NCBI GenBank assembly: GCA_911728455.2
Contig: OU452219.1
Span: 26,916,211-26,980,210, forward strand
DNA length: 64,000 bases
Reading direction: 5' to 3'
DNA from: Marthasterias glacialis
Taxonomy: Eukaryota > Echinodermata > Asteroidea > Forcipulatida > Asteriidae
In this document: one piece after another, positions 1-11,000 of the stretch
How the letters are laid out: every line of letters starts with the position of its first letter
How positions within the stretch are numbered: position 1 is the first letter of the stretch
The notes under the pieces: generated by a model
Databases searched by the model: none
Seen by the model: the letters and a program-made list of their open reading frames with translations, nothing else
Told to the model about the DNA's origin: nothing
Program-made: the position numbers and the translations under genes

Positions 1-703
1 CTGTTTTTTCGATTACCGTTCTGTACCTTGTATTTAACCGTATAGCTCAAAAATAGCTTTGAATGACTTTACATGTACTCTTGTTTTCTGAATGCTGAAG
101 TATATTAGGTTTTGTTGTATTTAGGGAGCTAAACTGTCGTTTTAGGCTGATATGCACTAGTTAAATCTTAACGAAAACACTATTATTTACGATGCTCATT
201 TGCCGTCAACAGCTGGCGCTATTACCGTTTTTTAATCGACACGTTGAAACCAGTGTTTTAATATGATTTGTTTTTCTTCAAATGTTGCCTTCTAATTAAT
301 GTTGGAATAGTCGGCCCACTTAAACCAACTGTTTGCAATCCACCGTTTTTATTAATAAAGAATATAACGTAATCTGGTTTTGTTTTGCATTTAGAGGAAC
401 TTACAATTATTTGCAGTATAAACAAATTCTGAACTAAATAATACAAAGTAAATTAAACTGACTCGGAAGCAAAGATCTCTATTATCTTTGCAAAGGTGAC
501 GATTTGAATAAAACAATCACAAGAGGGCGACATTTTAACTTGATAACCAGTATAGTCTCCTGCTCCGTATGCATCCGTTCTTTCTTTTTATGTTTTGCAA
601 GGCACAAAAAAAAAAAAAGGAATAGTAAAAACCACATTAACAGAAACGAACACATGTTATGCGTGATTCTTCGCCAAAACCTATGCCGTGCCATTTACAT
701 TTA
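1..703. other. AT-rich stretch without recognisable gene
   Basis: Short ORFs here have no family signature and no paired splice signals. I see only AT-rich sequence with a poly-A tract near 607. Confidence 0.5.
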
Positions 704-866
704 GGGAATAACAGTGCGAGGACCCGGTCTTCACTGCTTGGTAATAACCGGGGTGGTGGCTGGCCGCTGTTAACGACCAAGCCGGAGGCGCGGTCGTAAC
801 AGCAGCCAGCCACCACCCAAGGTCATTACCAAGCAGTGAAGACCGGGTCCTCGCACTGTTATTCCC
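704..866. mobile_element. long near-perfect hairpin (foldback/MITE-like)
   Basis: The sequence starts GGGAATAACAGTGCGAGGAC and ends with its reverse complement; the arms are about 70 bp each with few mismatches around a short GC-rich centre near 775-795. It is far more GC-rich than its flanks. I read it as a non-autonomous foldback element. Transcription would give a long dsRNA hairpin. Confidence 0.75.
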
Positions 867-1888
867 ATTAATAAATACCTTTTTAACGAAATAAACGGCT
901 AAAATTTTCTTGTTTTGTTAGCCGGTCTTTATATCGCCGTTAATACACCCCCACGTGATCACATTTTGACCAATCAGAATCCACAAACTGTCCTAGGTAT
1001 TTATTAATTACAATTAAAAGCCAGTGGTTGTGTTGCCAATTTACATAATTATTATATCCATGCATTTCATTATTTTATTGTGAGTTTAAATCCACAGTAA
1101 TTGTCACTGTAAAATCTACAGCTCTTATTTAAGTGACCATTTGTAGCTGGAGTTCTGTACAAGGTATTGCTGGGATCTGCCGCTACATTATGTGTTTTTT
1201 TACCTGCTTGAAGAAATATCACTACAAAGGCATTACATTCTCATTCATTGTGGGTAAAGAAAAAAGATCCATTTAAAACTCGTCAACAGAGGGCGCAAAT
1301 TGTATTTCAATTCAAGTCATTTCAGCTTATTGAAACTGGTGAAGTGTTTATTATATTTCGAATAGCCAATAATAAGTTTGAACTTTTTGAGGGATGTGTC
1401 ATCCATTGCTATTTCTCAACTTTGACAGTATTTCAGACAAAATTATTTCACTCAAAGGATGAGTACTGGTATGAACTTTCCTGAACTTTATCGGTGAGCT
1501 TTCAAATTTAAAACTATTTTTTGGGTTAAAAATTATTGTTATAACAGTTCTAAAGCAATGTATTTTTTCTTTTTACACATTACGCTCAAAAATCATCTTA
1601 GAATTTGCGTACATCTGAAATATTATCTTGTTACAGTGGTGCAAGAGTTAACAAAAAGCTGAGTCTTGCAAATGATGTATTTTCATAATGAATTTCTCCG
1701 TGAAATAAGACCCTTCACCCAAACTAAAGTTCTTGTTCTTTTTTCCCAACCCTCTTTATGTAAATTGTAATGTCGGGAAAAAAATCATCATATATTAATT
1801 GAAAACTAAATTTCAGTTAGACCCACAGACTGAGCTTATCCCGTTGCCAATAATTGCCATATTTTCTAACTTAACCCTGGTGTGTTCA
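867..1888. other. non-coding stretch with dispersed-repeat fragment
   Basis: No supported exon. The part near 1390-1520 (TTTCAGACAAAATTATTTC, then TACTGGTATGAAC) resembles fragments near 3170-3240 and 18390-18500, so it is an old dispersed repeat. Confidence 0.45.
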
Positions 1889-2092
1889 AACCTCTATAGA
1901 CTAATCTGAGCAGCTCGTTCATGGGCGTTTACACCTCTGCGGCTATGACCGCACACCCACTGTGAATCCTCCATGCTGATTGGTACATATGTGTGGCTGA
2001 TGGGATATTGTCGCGTCACACGCGCATATGGCGGCCATAGCTGCGGTAGTGTCAACCACCTTGAACAAGCTGCTCGGAAAGGTTATAGGTTG
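1889..2092. mobile_element. short inverted-repeat element
   Basis: The ends are imperfect inverted repeats: the left end carries GAGCAGCTCGTTCA, and the right end read in reverse carries GAGCAGCTTGTTCA after a shared AACCTATA-like start. A second inner pair (TGCGGCTATG / CATAGCTGCGG) supports a foldback or MITE-like element of about 200 bp. Confidence 0.55.
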
Positions 2093-2545
2093 TCCATTTC
2101 TAGTTGTATAGGGACATGTCAATCCTCGTAAAATGTAAACACATGGAAGTGAAAATGATTAAGTTAGGCCTGCTTGATTTAAAAAGATCTTCTTTTTTAT
2201 TTCTAAAAGCCAGCAAAACTATATCATGAGTGAATGTGTTTATGATCAGTACAATCCACAAGGCCTATTAGGGTTACCCAACAGTTTGTTTTTGAAGAGG
2301 ACAAAATTAAAGTGATTATTTTTTTATCTTTTCTTTGATCACCCAAAAACAGAATTGCATTCACTCAGTCAGTCTCCCTCGTAGTTTATTACTTGATATT
2401 TGAAACAAAAAGTCACAACCCTAAAGGTGATCTCTGTACTACCGCTTCCCAGTTTGTATCAGAAACTTGAGGGTAACTGGCACCCCCACCCCCACACCCC
2501 CTTACATAGATAGTTATTGACAAAAAAGAGAGACCGCCAACATTA

Positions 2546-2612
2546 GGGCTAGATAGCTCAGTTGGTAGAGTGCAGCACGTTACCAATCCGCAAGTCTCTG
2601 GTTCAAATCAAT
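2546..2612 (+). pseudogene. tRNA-like sequence (tRNA pseudogene or SINE head)
   Basis: A-box-like TAGCTCAGTTGGTAGAG is followed at tRNA spacing by B-box-like GGTTCAAATC. The 5' acceptor strand GGGCTAG has no 3' partner because the sequence runs into a T tract, so this is a tRNA relic or SINE head, not a functional tRNA. Confidence 0.6.
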
Positions 2613-2764
2613 TTTTTTTTTTTCTTTGCTCACCCAAAAATTTAACAAAATGTACCCTTTCAGTTTCCTCTGTGGTTTAGTACTTCATTATTATTATGTC
2701 ATCAAAAATCTTACTTGAATGAAGTATTACTTTTGTAACTTGATTATATTTTCTTTTAACCCAG

Positions 2765-2828
2765 GACTATTGTGGGCATTTATAAGCAAGAGTCATCAGC
2801 TTCCTGTGAAAAGACACCACCTTCCAAG
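2765..2828 (+). CDS. internal coding exon of an unidentified plus-strand gene
   Basis: A polypyrimidine tract and AG (TTTTCTTTTAACCCAG) precede an open 64-nt exon that ends AAG before GTAAAT. The frame takes one base from an upstream exon and encodes 21 residues including GIYKQESSAS. It ends in phase 0 and joins in frame to the exon at 3392. I did not find upstream or further downstream exons and do not recognise the protein. The convergent LRR/coiled-coil gene ends at 7571. Confidence 0.6.
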
Positions 2829-3391
2829 GTAAATTAAAATTCTTGGTTTTCAATTAACTTCTTGGCTCATAAGTCAGACTTAGACTTAGTCCTTCATTTT
2901 GGCTTACCCATTGTTTTACTCAGTTTTTCCCCTATAATTAATAGGGTATATTACATTCTGTATTTATTAATTTCAAATTTAGATGGGGATCATGTCAAAC
3001 AGTGGTCATTTGCACCCTCTTCTTTCGAGTTGTTGCTCATACATTGGGACAGCCATTTGTCAGCCATCTTCTTGATGGTGGATTCTGTGTCTCCAGTCCA
3101 ATTCGGCCATTTAATGGAGAGTACAAGGGGCAGTTGTCAATTATTTGGTCGGCCGTGCGTGTCTCTCATTTACATAGGTACTGGTATGAAGGTTTTGAGT
3201 CAAGCTTTCAGATTTAATCTAAATTTTTGTTTTTGTAATTACCATCCAGCGGCGCAGCCATGATTTTTTCAATGGGGGCATGGGGGGTGGGGTGGGCAGG
3301 GAACATGTTTTTTAATGAAGTGGTAGGCACCTGGGACTGGGAGGGCTCTGAGAATTTATGAAGAACATGTTTTTGATTGCTATTTATATAG

Positions 3392-3481
3392 GGCCTGTTA
3401 AGTGGCAGCCTCCACCTTGCAAATCAGGATAAAATAGCAAGCACCAAACTAGAGAAGAAGCTGCTGTCAATTGCAGAGAGG
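3392..3481 (+). CDS. second coding exon of the same plus-strand gene
   Basis: This 90-nt exon (30 codons, phase 0 at both ends) follows acceptor TTATATAG and ends AGG before a consensus GTAAGT donor. It encodes a hydrophilic, probably helical segment containing TKLEKKLLSIAER. It continues the frame of the exon at 2765-2828. The next exon was not located. Confidence 0.65.
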
Positions 3482-4002
3482 GTAAGTCCAAACAACTATT
3501 GTTAAGCTTTTTCTCGGGGATTTTTTGTTGTTGTCTTTACCAGCCCATTTCTCTCTTTTAGTTTTGTCTTGTCATTTCTATCGACAGACTGGTCCCATTC
3601 ATATTCATGATACCATTCTCAGATTTGCCAAACTGTCATTGAAGTTCTTTGACAGCCATGAGCCGACTATAAACAATCCTCATAAAGGACTGATACTTGG
3701 TTATTTTTAGGGCAAGGTAGAGTTTTTCTTTGGTAAAAGAAACCTCCTCGAAGGGTATTTAAATTTATACAGGAGCATTTCCATGGGGCATCAAGGCAAT
3801 CCTGTTGTAAGTCCGATGTCATTACAGCATTAACCACGCCCACCTCACACGTTCCAGCTCCAAACACCATAAAAATCCCCATTGCAAATGCGTGGCCAAC
3901 ATTTTCTACAACAAATAACATAAAAACTAACTAAGCTAGGTGGTTGTATTTAACACAAGTGTTGTGCAGACACTAAATATTCTCAACAATATCCTCGTCT
4001 GT

Positions 4003-4400
4003 TTTAAAGGCATTGCATACGTTTGGTAATGACTCTGAAAATTTTTGGCAATAAAAACTTACTTGGTAAGAAGTACAGCAGCTTTGGATAGTATAATGCA
4101 TTTTGAGAAACGTTTCACTTCGAAGTACTGCAGTTATGGAGAAATATATCACTTTTTATCACCCAAAAATTTGAATCTGAGAAGCGTTATGGCCGTAACG
4201 CTTCTCAGAATGTGTATTCCAATGACGGATACTTCTTCTGCGTGAACACAACCGCTCCAGATTTTTGGTGATATCTCAAAAATGCTGCCACCTTTTGAAA
4301 TGAAATTTACACAGGTTAGTTTTATGGTATATATCTACAATTATATAGCATTAAGGCAAACGTACGGTTCAAAAAACCAAAGGTATACTTTGCCTTTAAG
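4003..4400. mobile_element. MITE-like element with terminal and internal inverted repeats
   Basis: The ends are related inverted repeats (TTAAAGGCATTGCATACGTTTGG at the left would exceed a clean match; the shared core is TTAAAGGCA with TTTGG inside, and the right end is CCAAAGGTATACTTTGCC). An inner perfect hairpin, GAAGCGTTAYGGCC-type with arms GAAGCGTTA and TAACGCTTC, lies near 4178-4206. It is probably a non-autonomous DNA transposon. Confidence 0.55.
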
Positions 4401-5375
4401 AGATTTGTCTCACCGGTTTTTAAGTTAAATTACACACATACGAATGCCAGCTTTGGAACCAAAAGTCAGCGAAAACGTATGCGCGGACTACCAATGTGCG
4501 CGCATGTGACACATTGAAATACCAACAGGATGGCCAGGGGCATAGAGGCAGGTACCTCCATTACCCAGTACCTCCAGTATGAGGTATGTTCGTAGGTGGT
4601 GAAACACTACCAAACAGCTGCAACTAAGCTTAACCATGGGTGAGGTTCTTAAATCCATTTACGTTCAACAAAGGAGCTGTGGAAAGTGGATTGGATAAAT
4701 TTGTGAAATACACTGATCATACATAGGTTTCTAAACAAAACTTAGGTAGACACTTTTCAAAACTGACTAGACTTACTTTTATTATCCCCCCATTGGGATG
4801 CAGACCCCTCCAAATAATGCTGAAGATTGTAAAGTTGCAAATTTCAATAAGTTCATGTGCACATCTTTGACTTTACAACTCGTATCAGTCAGTGATGTTT
4901 TGTATATTATTTTCAAAGTTTGAGAGTAGGGTCTGATAGACGGTCATAACAAATACAGAGTTAAAAAAAGTTGTTGCTTTTTCCTTTTTTAACTTTTAGT
5001 TTGGAAGACATTTTGGGTTAAGTTTAGTTAGGGTGGCATGCAGTATTATTTCATTGGGGAGATTACTATAAATGTCCTACTCAACTAATTAGGAAGAACT
5101 CACTTAATAACAGTTCATACAAAGTGGAGAAATTTCTTTTCTGGCACTCATTGGCTTATTGACAAATATAAGAACACAACTAACTTGGCCTTTACAATTT
5201 TTGAAAATATATACAGAAATTCAGAATAATATAATGGATTTAACAGTGATTAACTCATTCAGCACAAGTATCGGTTAAAAATAATTAAAGAACCAAATAT
5301 TATAATAAATAAAAGCACACATTTTATCACCTGAAAAGGTACATTGTACAATTACTGGCCATATTTGTCCCATGT

Positions 5376-5607
5376 TACTCTCTAGATGTGAAAGAGGGGA
5401 AAATTTCACTCTCTCGCCTGAGTGGTGTCATTTTGGCTCTTTTGAGAGTGAAACTCACTGTGCATCACACCCCTTTTGAGTGAATTTGGAGCGAAACTTC
5501 ACTATGATTCAAGTTCACTATGATACCCCTCTTGCACTCTCAAAATAGTTGTCCGCCATATGGCTCTTTGCAAGAGTGGTTTTTCACTCTTTCACATTTA
5601 GAGAGTA
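5376..5607. mobile_element. inverted-repeat (MITE-like) element, 232 bp
   Basis: The left end TACTCTCTAGATGTGAAAGA is matched by the right end TCTTTCACATTTAGAGAGTA read in reverse, with one mismatch over about 20 bp. The interior is itself rich in CACTCT/AGAGTG pairs. No coding capacity. Confidence 0.7.
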
Positions 5608-5859
5608 CAAGCTTCCTTTATAATAAAACACTGGAACTTCTAGAAGCACTTTACACATTAAGTATGAAGTTAAAGCACATGTAATCAATGCATGTACTTG
5701 AACGCACATTCCAGTTCATAATTTTACACAAAGTACTAGGATTTATAATCTATTTTTTTGTTTATGTTTTACCTTTAGGTTTGTTGGTATTTTATTTCCT
5801 TTATTTATTTTCAGTTCCCTTCTTTTTCCTTCACTCTTTAAAAACAAATTTGTTGAGGT

Positions 5860-7225
5860 CGGGTGGTTTGTTAAAGATATATGATACGTGCTCAAGCCAA
5901 TTTTACCTTGAAAATTAATTGAATCCAGCAAAAATTCAAAAGAGCATGTTAATTCATAACAAATAAAATTCATAAATTGCGTTTTGACCTTGTAGAGCAT
6001 GGCTATGAAAATGTTGTTTTTTGAAGCGATTGTTGTGGCCAACCACCCTATGAGAAAATGTGTACGACGACCATGCCCGCTCTGGTACCCAGAAGTCAGC
6101 TATATTACACCGTCATTTTGCCTGCACTTTGTTGTTGTTCACCCCTAAATTTGAAACTAATCTATTCTGCTTTTCCAATATCACCAACCCTGAACTTTGT
6201 CTTTGCCTCGGGAAGTAGTTTGTCAACTTTCAACACCTTGAGGAGCTAATATCCACTGTCGTGGCTGAGCGGTTAAGATCACTGGACTCAAGTTCTGGTG
6301 TTGTTGGTAGCAGAATGTGGGTTCGAATCCTGGTCGCAGCACTTGTGTCCTTGAGCAAGATACTTATAATATCATAATTGCTTTGTCCTTCGGATGGGAC
6401 ATTAAGCCGTAGGTCCCGTATACTAGGATAGGTAGTGCACGTAAAAGAACCCAGAACACTTATCGTGGAAGAGTAGGGGTTTACCCCGGTGTTTCTGGTT
6501 CACATGGCAAGCACCAAGCGTGGCAAGCATGGTTTCCTTATGGCAAAAATTATGGATGACATCTGATGCATGCTCTCCCAATCAAATAACAAAGATCTGT
6601 GTGCGTGTGTGTAATAAATAATCACAAACATTTATTGATGTACAACATGTACATAGACCCTGAGGAGAATAACTACACTGTGTCCATTCAAGACTAAAAA
6701 AACTCTTTTGTTTTAGACTTAAAAAAACCTCTTAGACCACAAATTTACTGGTAATTAAAGATGATCCGTGCTCAAGCCGATCACACCTTGAAAATGAATT
6801 TACTCTAGGGAAGGAATTTTAAAAGAGCATGTTATTTTATATAAAAAAAATTTAATTAATAAATCGTGTTTTGACCTTGTAGATGGCTATAAAAATGATG
6901 TGTACAACCGCCGTGCCCGCTGCTGGTACCCAGAAGTCAGCTATATTACACTGTCTTTTCGCCTGCATTTTGTCTGTGTCGCAAGGCACCTGGCTAAAAT
7001 TGAGCAGGAAGCGTGCAATGTTTATTTGTTGTGTTCCACACAAAAGTACTTTTTTTAAATTAATTAATTGTCATTTTTCGTTGATGGATTTTATTTTGTT
7101 CGATATCTCATTTGAAAGTTAACAACTTTGGTCATCATACAAAAAATAGTAATTCAACATTTGGATTCATTTTCAAGGTAAAATCGGCTTGATTATGATC
7201 ATATATCTTTAACCTGCTCCACCAA
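5860..7225. mobile_element. composite repeat bounded by inverted copies, SINE nested inside
   Basis: A segment starting near 5860 (TTAAAGATATATGATACGTG, then TTTTACCTTGAAAA) recurs directly near 6755-6960 and inverted near 7170-7225. The direct copies share a stretch with GGTACCCAGAAGTCAGCTAT (6087 and 6925). A tRNA-derived SINE lies between them. This is a nested DNA-transposon relic without visible transposase. Confidence 0.5.
6252..6610 (+). mobile_element. tRNA-derived SINE
   Basis: The head is class-II tRNA (Ser/Leu)-like: GTGGCTGAGCGGTTAAGA as A box, a variable-arm-like stretch, then GGGTTCGAATCC as B box. A tRNA-unrelated body follows (CCTTCGGATGGGACATTAAG, GTGCACGTAAAAGAACCC) of a kind widely dispersed in marine deuterostome genomes. 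It ends near a GT-rich tract. Confidence 0.8.
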
Positions 7226-7570
7226 AACATCTTATAACAAATTTAAAAAGCACCATTGGTGCAATGTACTGGCCAATATGGGTCAGAAAAGTTTGTGCGT
7301 ACTCTGTAAAGATTGTAGGTACTGGAAACAATTACAGGAAGTTTAAGGTTTGGAGCGCAGGTTGATAGGACTGGCTGGTAGTTATTGCATCACAGACACA
7401 GGCACTTTTATATAATCAATGATGTAGATGTAAAAAAGAAAACTTGCTAGAATTGTACTAAACTCCCCAGCCTTTCACAGTAGCATTGGTGTATGTACAT
7501 GTAACCGCATAGGGGTAAAGGTAGTCACTATGGTATAAATATCCACTGACACTGGCGCTTTTAATTCATA

Positions 7571-8026
7571 CTACATAACTGAACATGTAGTACTGACAGT
7601 TCTCATTTCTCCACCAGACTCTTCAGGTGAGCTCTGTGCTCTAGCCCCATCTTCAAGGGCGTTACCGTTCACTTGGGCACCCTCAGATGACCCCTTACTG
7701 CGGTCACTATCACTCTTAGGGAGGGAGTTAACTGTAGAGGAGCTGAAGCTAAGGTATTTCTTTGCTGCTGGTGATGTGCGATCCTTATCCTTTCCCGACA
7801 AGGAACGATTCAACTGAGCTTGCTGGTTGATGCTTAGGTCCCCGGGTGATTTGAAACGATCAAGGCTCACATGAGAGCGAATGGAAGCCTGCCTGTTCAG
7901 CGTTGCATTTGGAGAGTGCGTAGAGTTTGGTTGGTTCTTCAGTTGGCTCAGTGCGACAGACAACTGGGTTTCAAGCTGCTTAATCTTTTCCTTATGTTTC
8001 TTCTTCTGGGATTGTAATAATGATAT
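7571..8026 (-). CDS. exon J: end of coiled coil, Ser-rich tail, CaaX box
   Basis: Terminal coding exon of 151 codons plus stop, acceptor CTGTTTCTGCCAG. It begins ISLLQSQKKKHKEKIKQLE (end of the coiled coil), continues with a Ser/Asn-rich, probably disordered tail containing several RxxS-type sites (e.g. NRQASIRSHVSLDR), and ends TTCSVM before the stop. CSVM fits the CaaX consensus with Met favouring farnesyltransferase, like lamin A CSIM and K-Ras CVIM. The 3' UTR end is unclear; a minus-strand AATAAA lies near 7090. Confidence 0.85.
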   Translation of the reverse strand: MSLLQSQKKKHKEKIKQLETQLSVALSQLKNQPNSTHSPNATLNRQASIRSHVSLDRFKSPGDLSINQQAQLNRSLSGKDKDRTSPAAKKYLSFSSSTVNSLPKSDSDRSKGSSEGAQVNGNALEDGARAQSSPEESGGEMRTVSTTCSVM

Positions 8027-11000
8027 CTGGCAGAAACAGAAACAGAAAAAAAAAAGTTGACTTCATCAACAATGTCAGAATTAATGTAAACAGACCAAAT
8101 GCCTTAAATTAACAATCACATTGGCAATTACTTTTTTTAGAAATACAGTGTTTAAACAGGCATGCAACTTCTCAGCTGAACTCCCCTTTTTAGTTTGTTT
8201 TTATAGTGTCATAGAAAAACTGAGAAATACTGTACAAAAGTGTGTGTACTTCGCAGTTTCCTCCTTTTCTCCAAAAACAAAGTTGCAAGTTTGGTTTAAA
8301 AGTAGCATCTCAAGTGCATACTGCATTTTTGTAAATATTATGTTGTCTTTAAACAAGGCAACTTTAATGTGAGTCACAGTGTCTCCAGCAGAACTGTTTT
8401 TTTAGGGTAATCATTACTTTACACTACTTGAGCTTTAGGAACCTACTTGCTCTTTATTTCATGAGATTTAGTTGTCACCAATGCCAGGGTTCAACATTGT
8501 CTTTCAAGAGGAGTAAACAAAATGACAAGTTGGGTTTGTTGAGCTCTATATCTCTCATTTTCTTTGAGTAAGATCTGTAGCTACCTCTTCCTTGGCCTCA
8601 GCTGCCTCTGTGTCCCTCTCACTCAGCAACTGCTCTGCCTTTTTCAGGTCACCCTGACATTTACGAAGATTGATTTTAAGGATATAATCATCGTTGTCAT
8701 TCTCTGTAGATGACTTGAAGCTCGATGCTCGTTTCCTACATGTTCAAACCAAGATAATACACACAAGAAAGTTTCATATCAAAGAGTTGCCCCAGAAACT
8801 TCAGGCTTTGTGCCAACTAGTTCAGTTGCCAAGGAGTCATTAAAAGATTTGCGCCATCATCTTAATAGTGAACTGTATGTGATTTGGCCACCAGATTATT
8901 CTGTTTGTAAGTGTGATGTATAAGCCACACTTCACACAAGCTGGCTGCACTGATTGCCATAGGAATTGCATTGAGCTTGAGTTTTCTCTAAGGATTTGTA
9001 AAAAAAATATATAAAAAAAATTGTCTTTGTGACTTGCCTTTAAAGGTGCATTGCGGCCTTGTTGGGCTATTTATGCAGTAAACAACATCTACTACAACAA
9101 TCCCCAAGTGTGGCCGGTTCTGTGGTTATTTAAAAAAGAAATGAAAAAAGTGACGTGCATGTGGCTTATCTGCTTCAAATATTTGAAACCGATAACTCAC
9201 CTGTTCATTCAGCTAGTTGTATTTTCATCCATTTAAAAATCTTATTACTGTACAAAATTAAACTCTGACTGTTTGCATTGTCCGTTAATATATAACAAAA
9301 GTGGACATATTATTCAAAACACAATTTAGATCCAAGTTAATAATAATGACGTTCAAAGATTAAATTCCTTAAATGCTGCAAAATAACCAGTGGTAATCTT
9401 CAAAATGCAATTGTCTCATTTCTGAAATACTGTTCTGGAGGACTGGTCCTGGTATAAACTTTCTAATCATCAAACTTCTCGAATGAAGCTATAAATTTTT
9501 TATGATTTCCAATCTTAAACTGCTTATTTTTTTCCACTGTACCTCGATCCAACACTTTTCACATCGAAGCCTGCCCTCTCTAGACGCTCCTTGTCCAATT
9601 CAAGTTCTTGTTGTAATGTGTCCAGTTGCTACATCAAAAAGCAAAGAAATCAATTTCATACATTAAATTTTTTATTCTACTTCTGCAGAATTTATTATGA
9701 AATTTATAATGTTATTTGAATTTGTACATTGCAGTATCAACACAGGTCCTACTCACGTCATCAAGGCGTCTAAGGTCCTCCTCCTTGCTATTACAAAGCT
9801 GTTGTCTTCTATCAAGGTATCGTTCTATTTCTTCAATCTAATAGAGATAAACAATAGTATTTAAAAAATTGATATTGTTTTCGTTTATAGCCTGTATTAA
9901 TTCTTTGTGTTGATTTGAGGATTTTGTAATGATGGTATCCTCAGTAACACCCAGGAAACCCACAACCCTTGTTCTTTATTGACAGTGATTTAGAATCTGT
10001 AAAACCTATGTTAAACCCAAGGAAGTTCAGGGTGCTTCATCTTCTAGACCAAGAGTGGACACATGCCTACTACCCTTGTTCTGTATTTATGGTGATGTGG
10101 AATCTGTTAAGACTCTGGAACACCCAAGGAGGTTCAAGGGGCTTCATCTTCTAGACCAAGAGTAGACCCATGCCTACTACCCTTGTTCTTTATTTATGGT
10201 GATGTGGAATCTGTTAAACCTCTGTATCACCCAAGGAGGTTCAGGGGGCTTCATCTTCTAGACCAAGAGTAGACCCAGGCCTACTACCCTTGTTCTTTAT
10301 TTATGGTGATGTGGAATCTGTTAAACCTCTGGAACACCCAAGGAGGTTCAGGGGGCTTCATCTTCTAGACCAAGAGTAGGCTCAGGCCTACTACCCTTGT
10401 TCTTTATTTATGGTGATGTGGAATCTGTTAAACCTCTGTAACACCCAAGGAGGTTCAGGGGGCTTCATCTTCAAGACCAAGAGTAGGCCCAGGCCTACTA
10501 CCCTTGTTCTTTATTTATGGTGATGTGGAATCTGTTAAACCTCTGGAACACCCAAGGAGGTTCAGGGGGCTTCATCTTCTAGACCAAGAGTGGACCCATG
10601 CCTACTACCCTTGTTCTTTGTTTATGGTGATGTGGAATCTGTTAAACCTCTGTAACACCCAAGGAGGTTCAAGGGGCTTCATCTTCTAGACCAAGAGTAG
10701 GCCCAGGCCTACTACCCTTGTTCTTTATTTATGGTGATGCGGAATCTGTTAAACCTCTGTAACACCCAAGGAGGTTCAAGGGGCTTCATCTTCTAGACCA
10801 AGAGTATAGGCTCAGGCCTACTACCCTTGTTCTTTATTTATGGTGATATGGAATCTGTTAAACCTCTGTAACACCCAAGGAGGTTCAAGGGGCTTCATCT
10901 TCTAGACCAAGGGTAGGCCCAGGCCTACTACCCTTGTTCTTTATTTATGGTGATGTGGAATCTGTTAAACCTCTGTAACACCCAAGGAGGTTCGAGGGGC

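Noticed and set aside
2546..2612. Functional tRNA gene
   Set aside because: No 3' acceptor strand; it runs into a T tract right after the B box.
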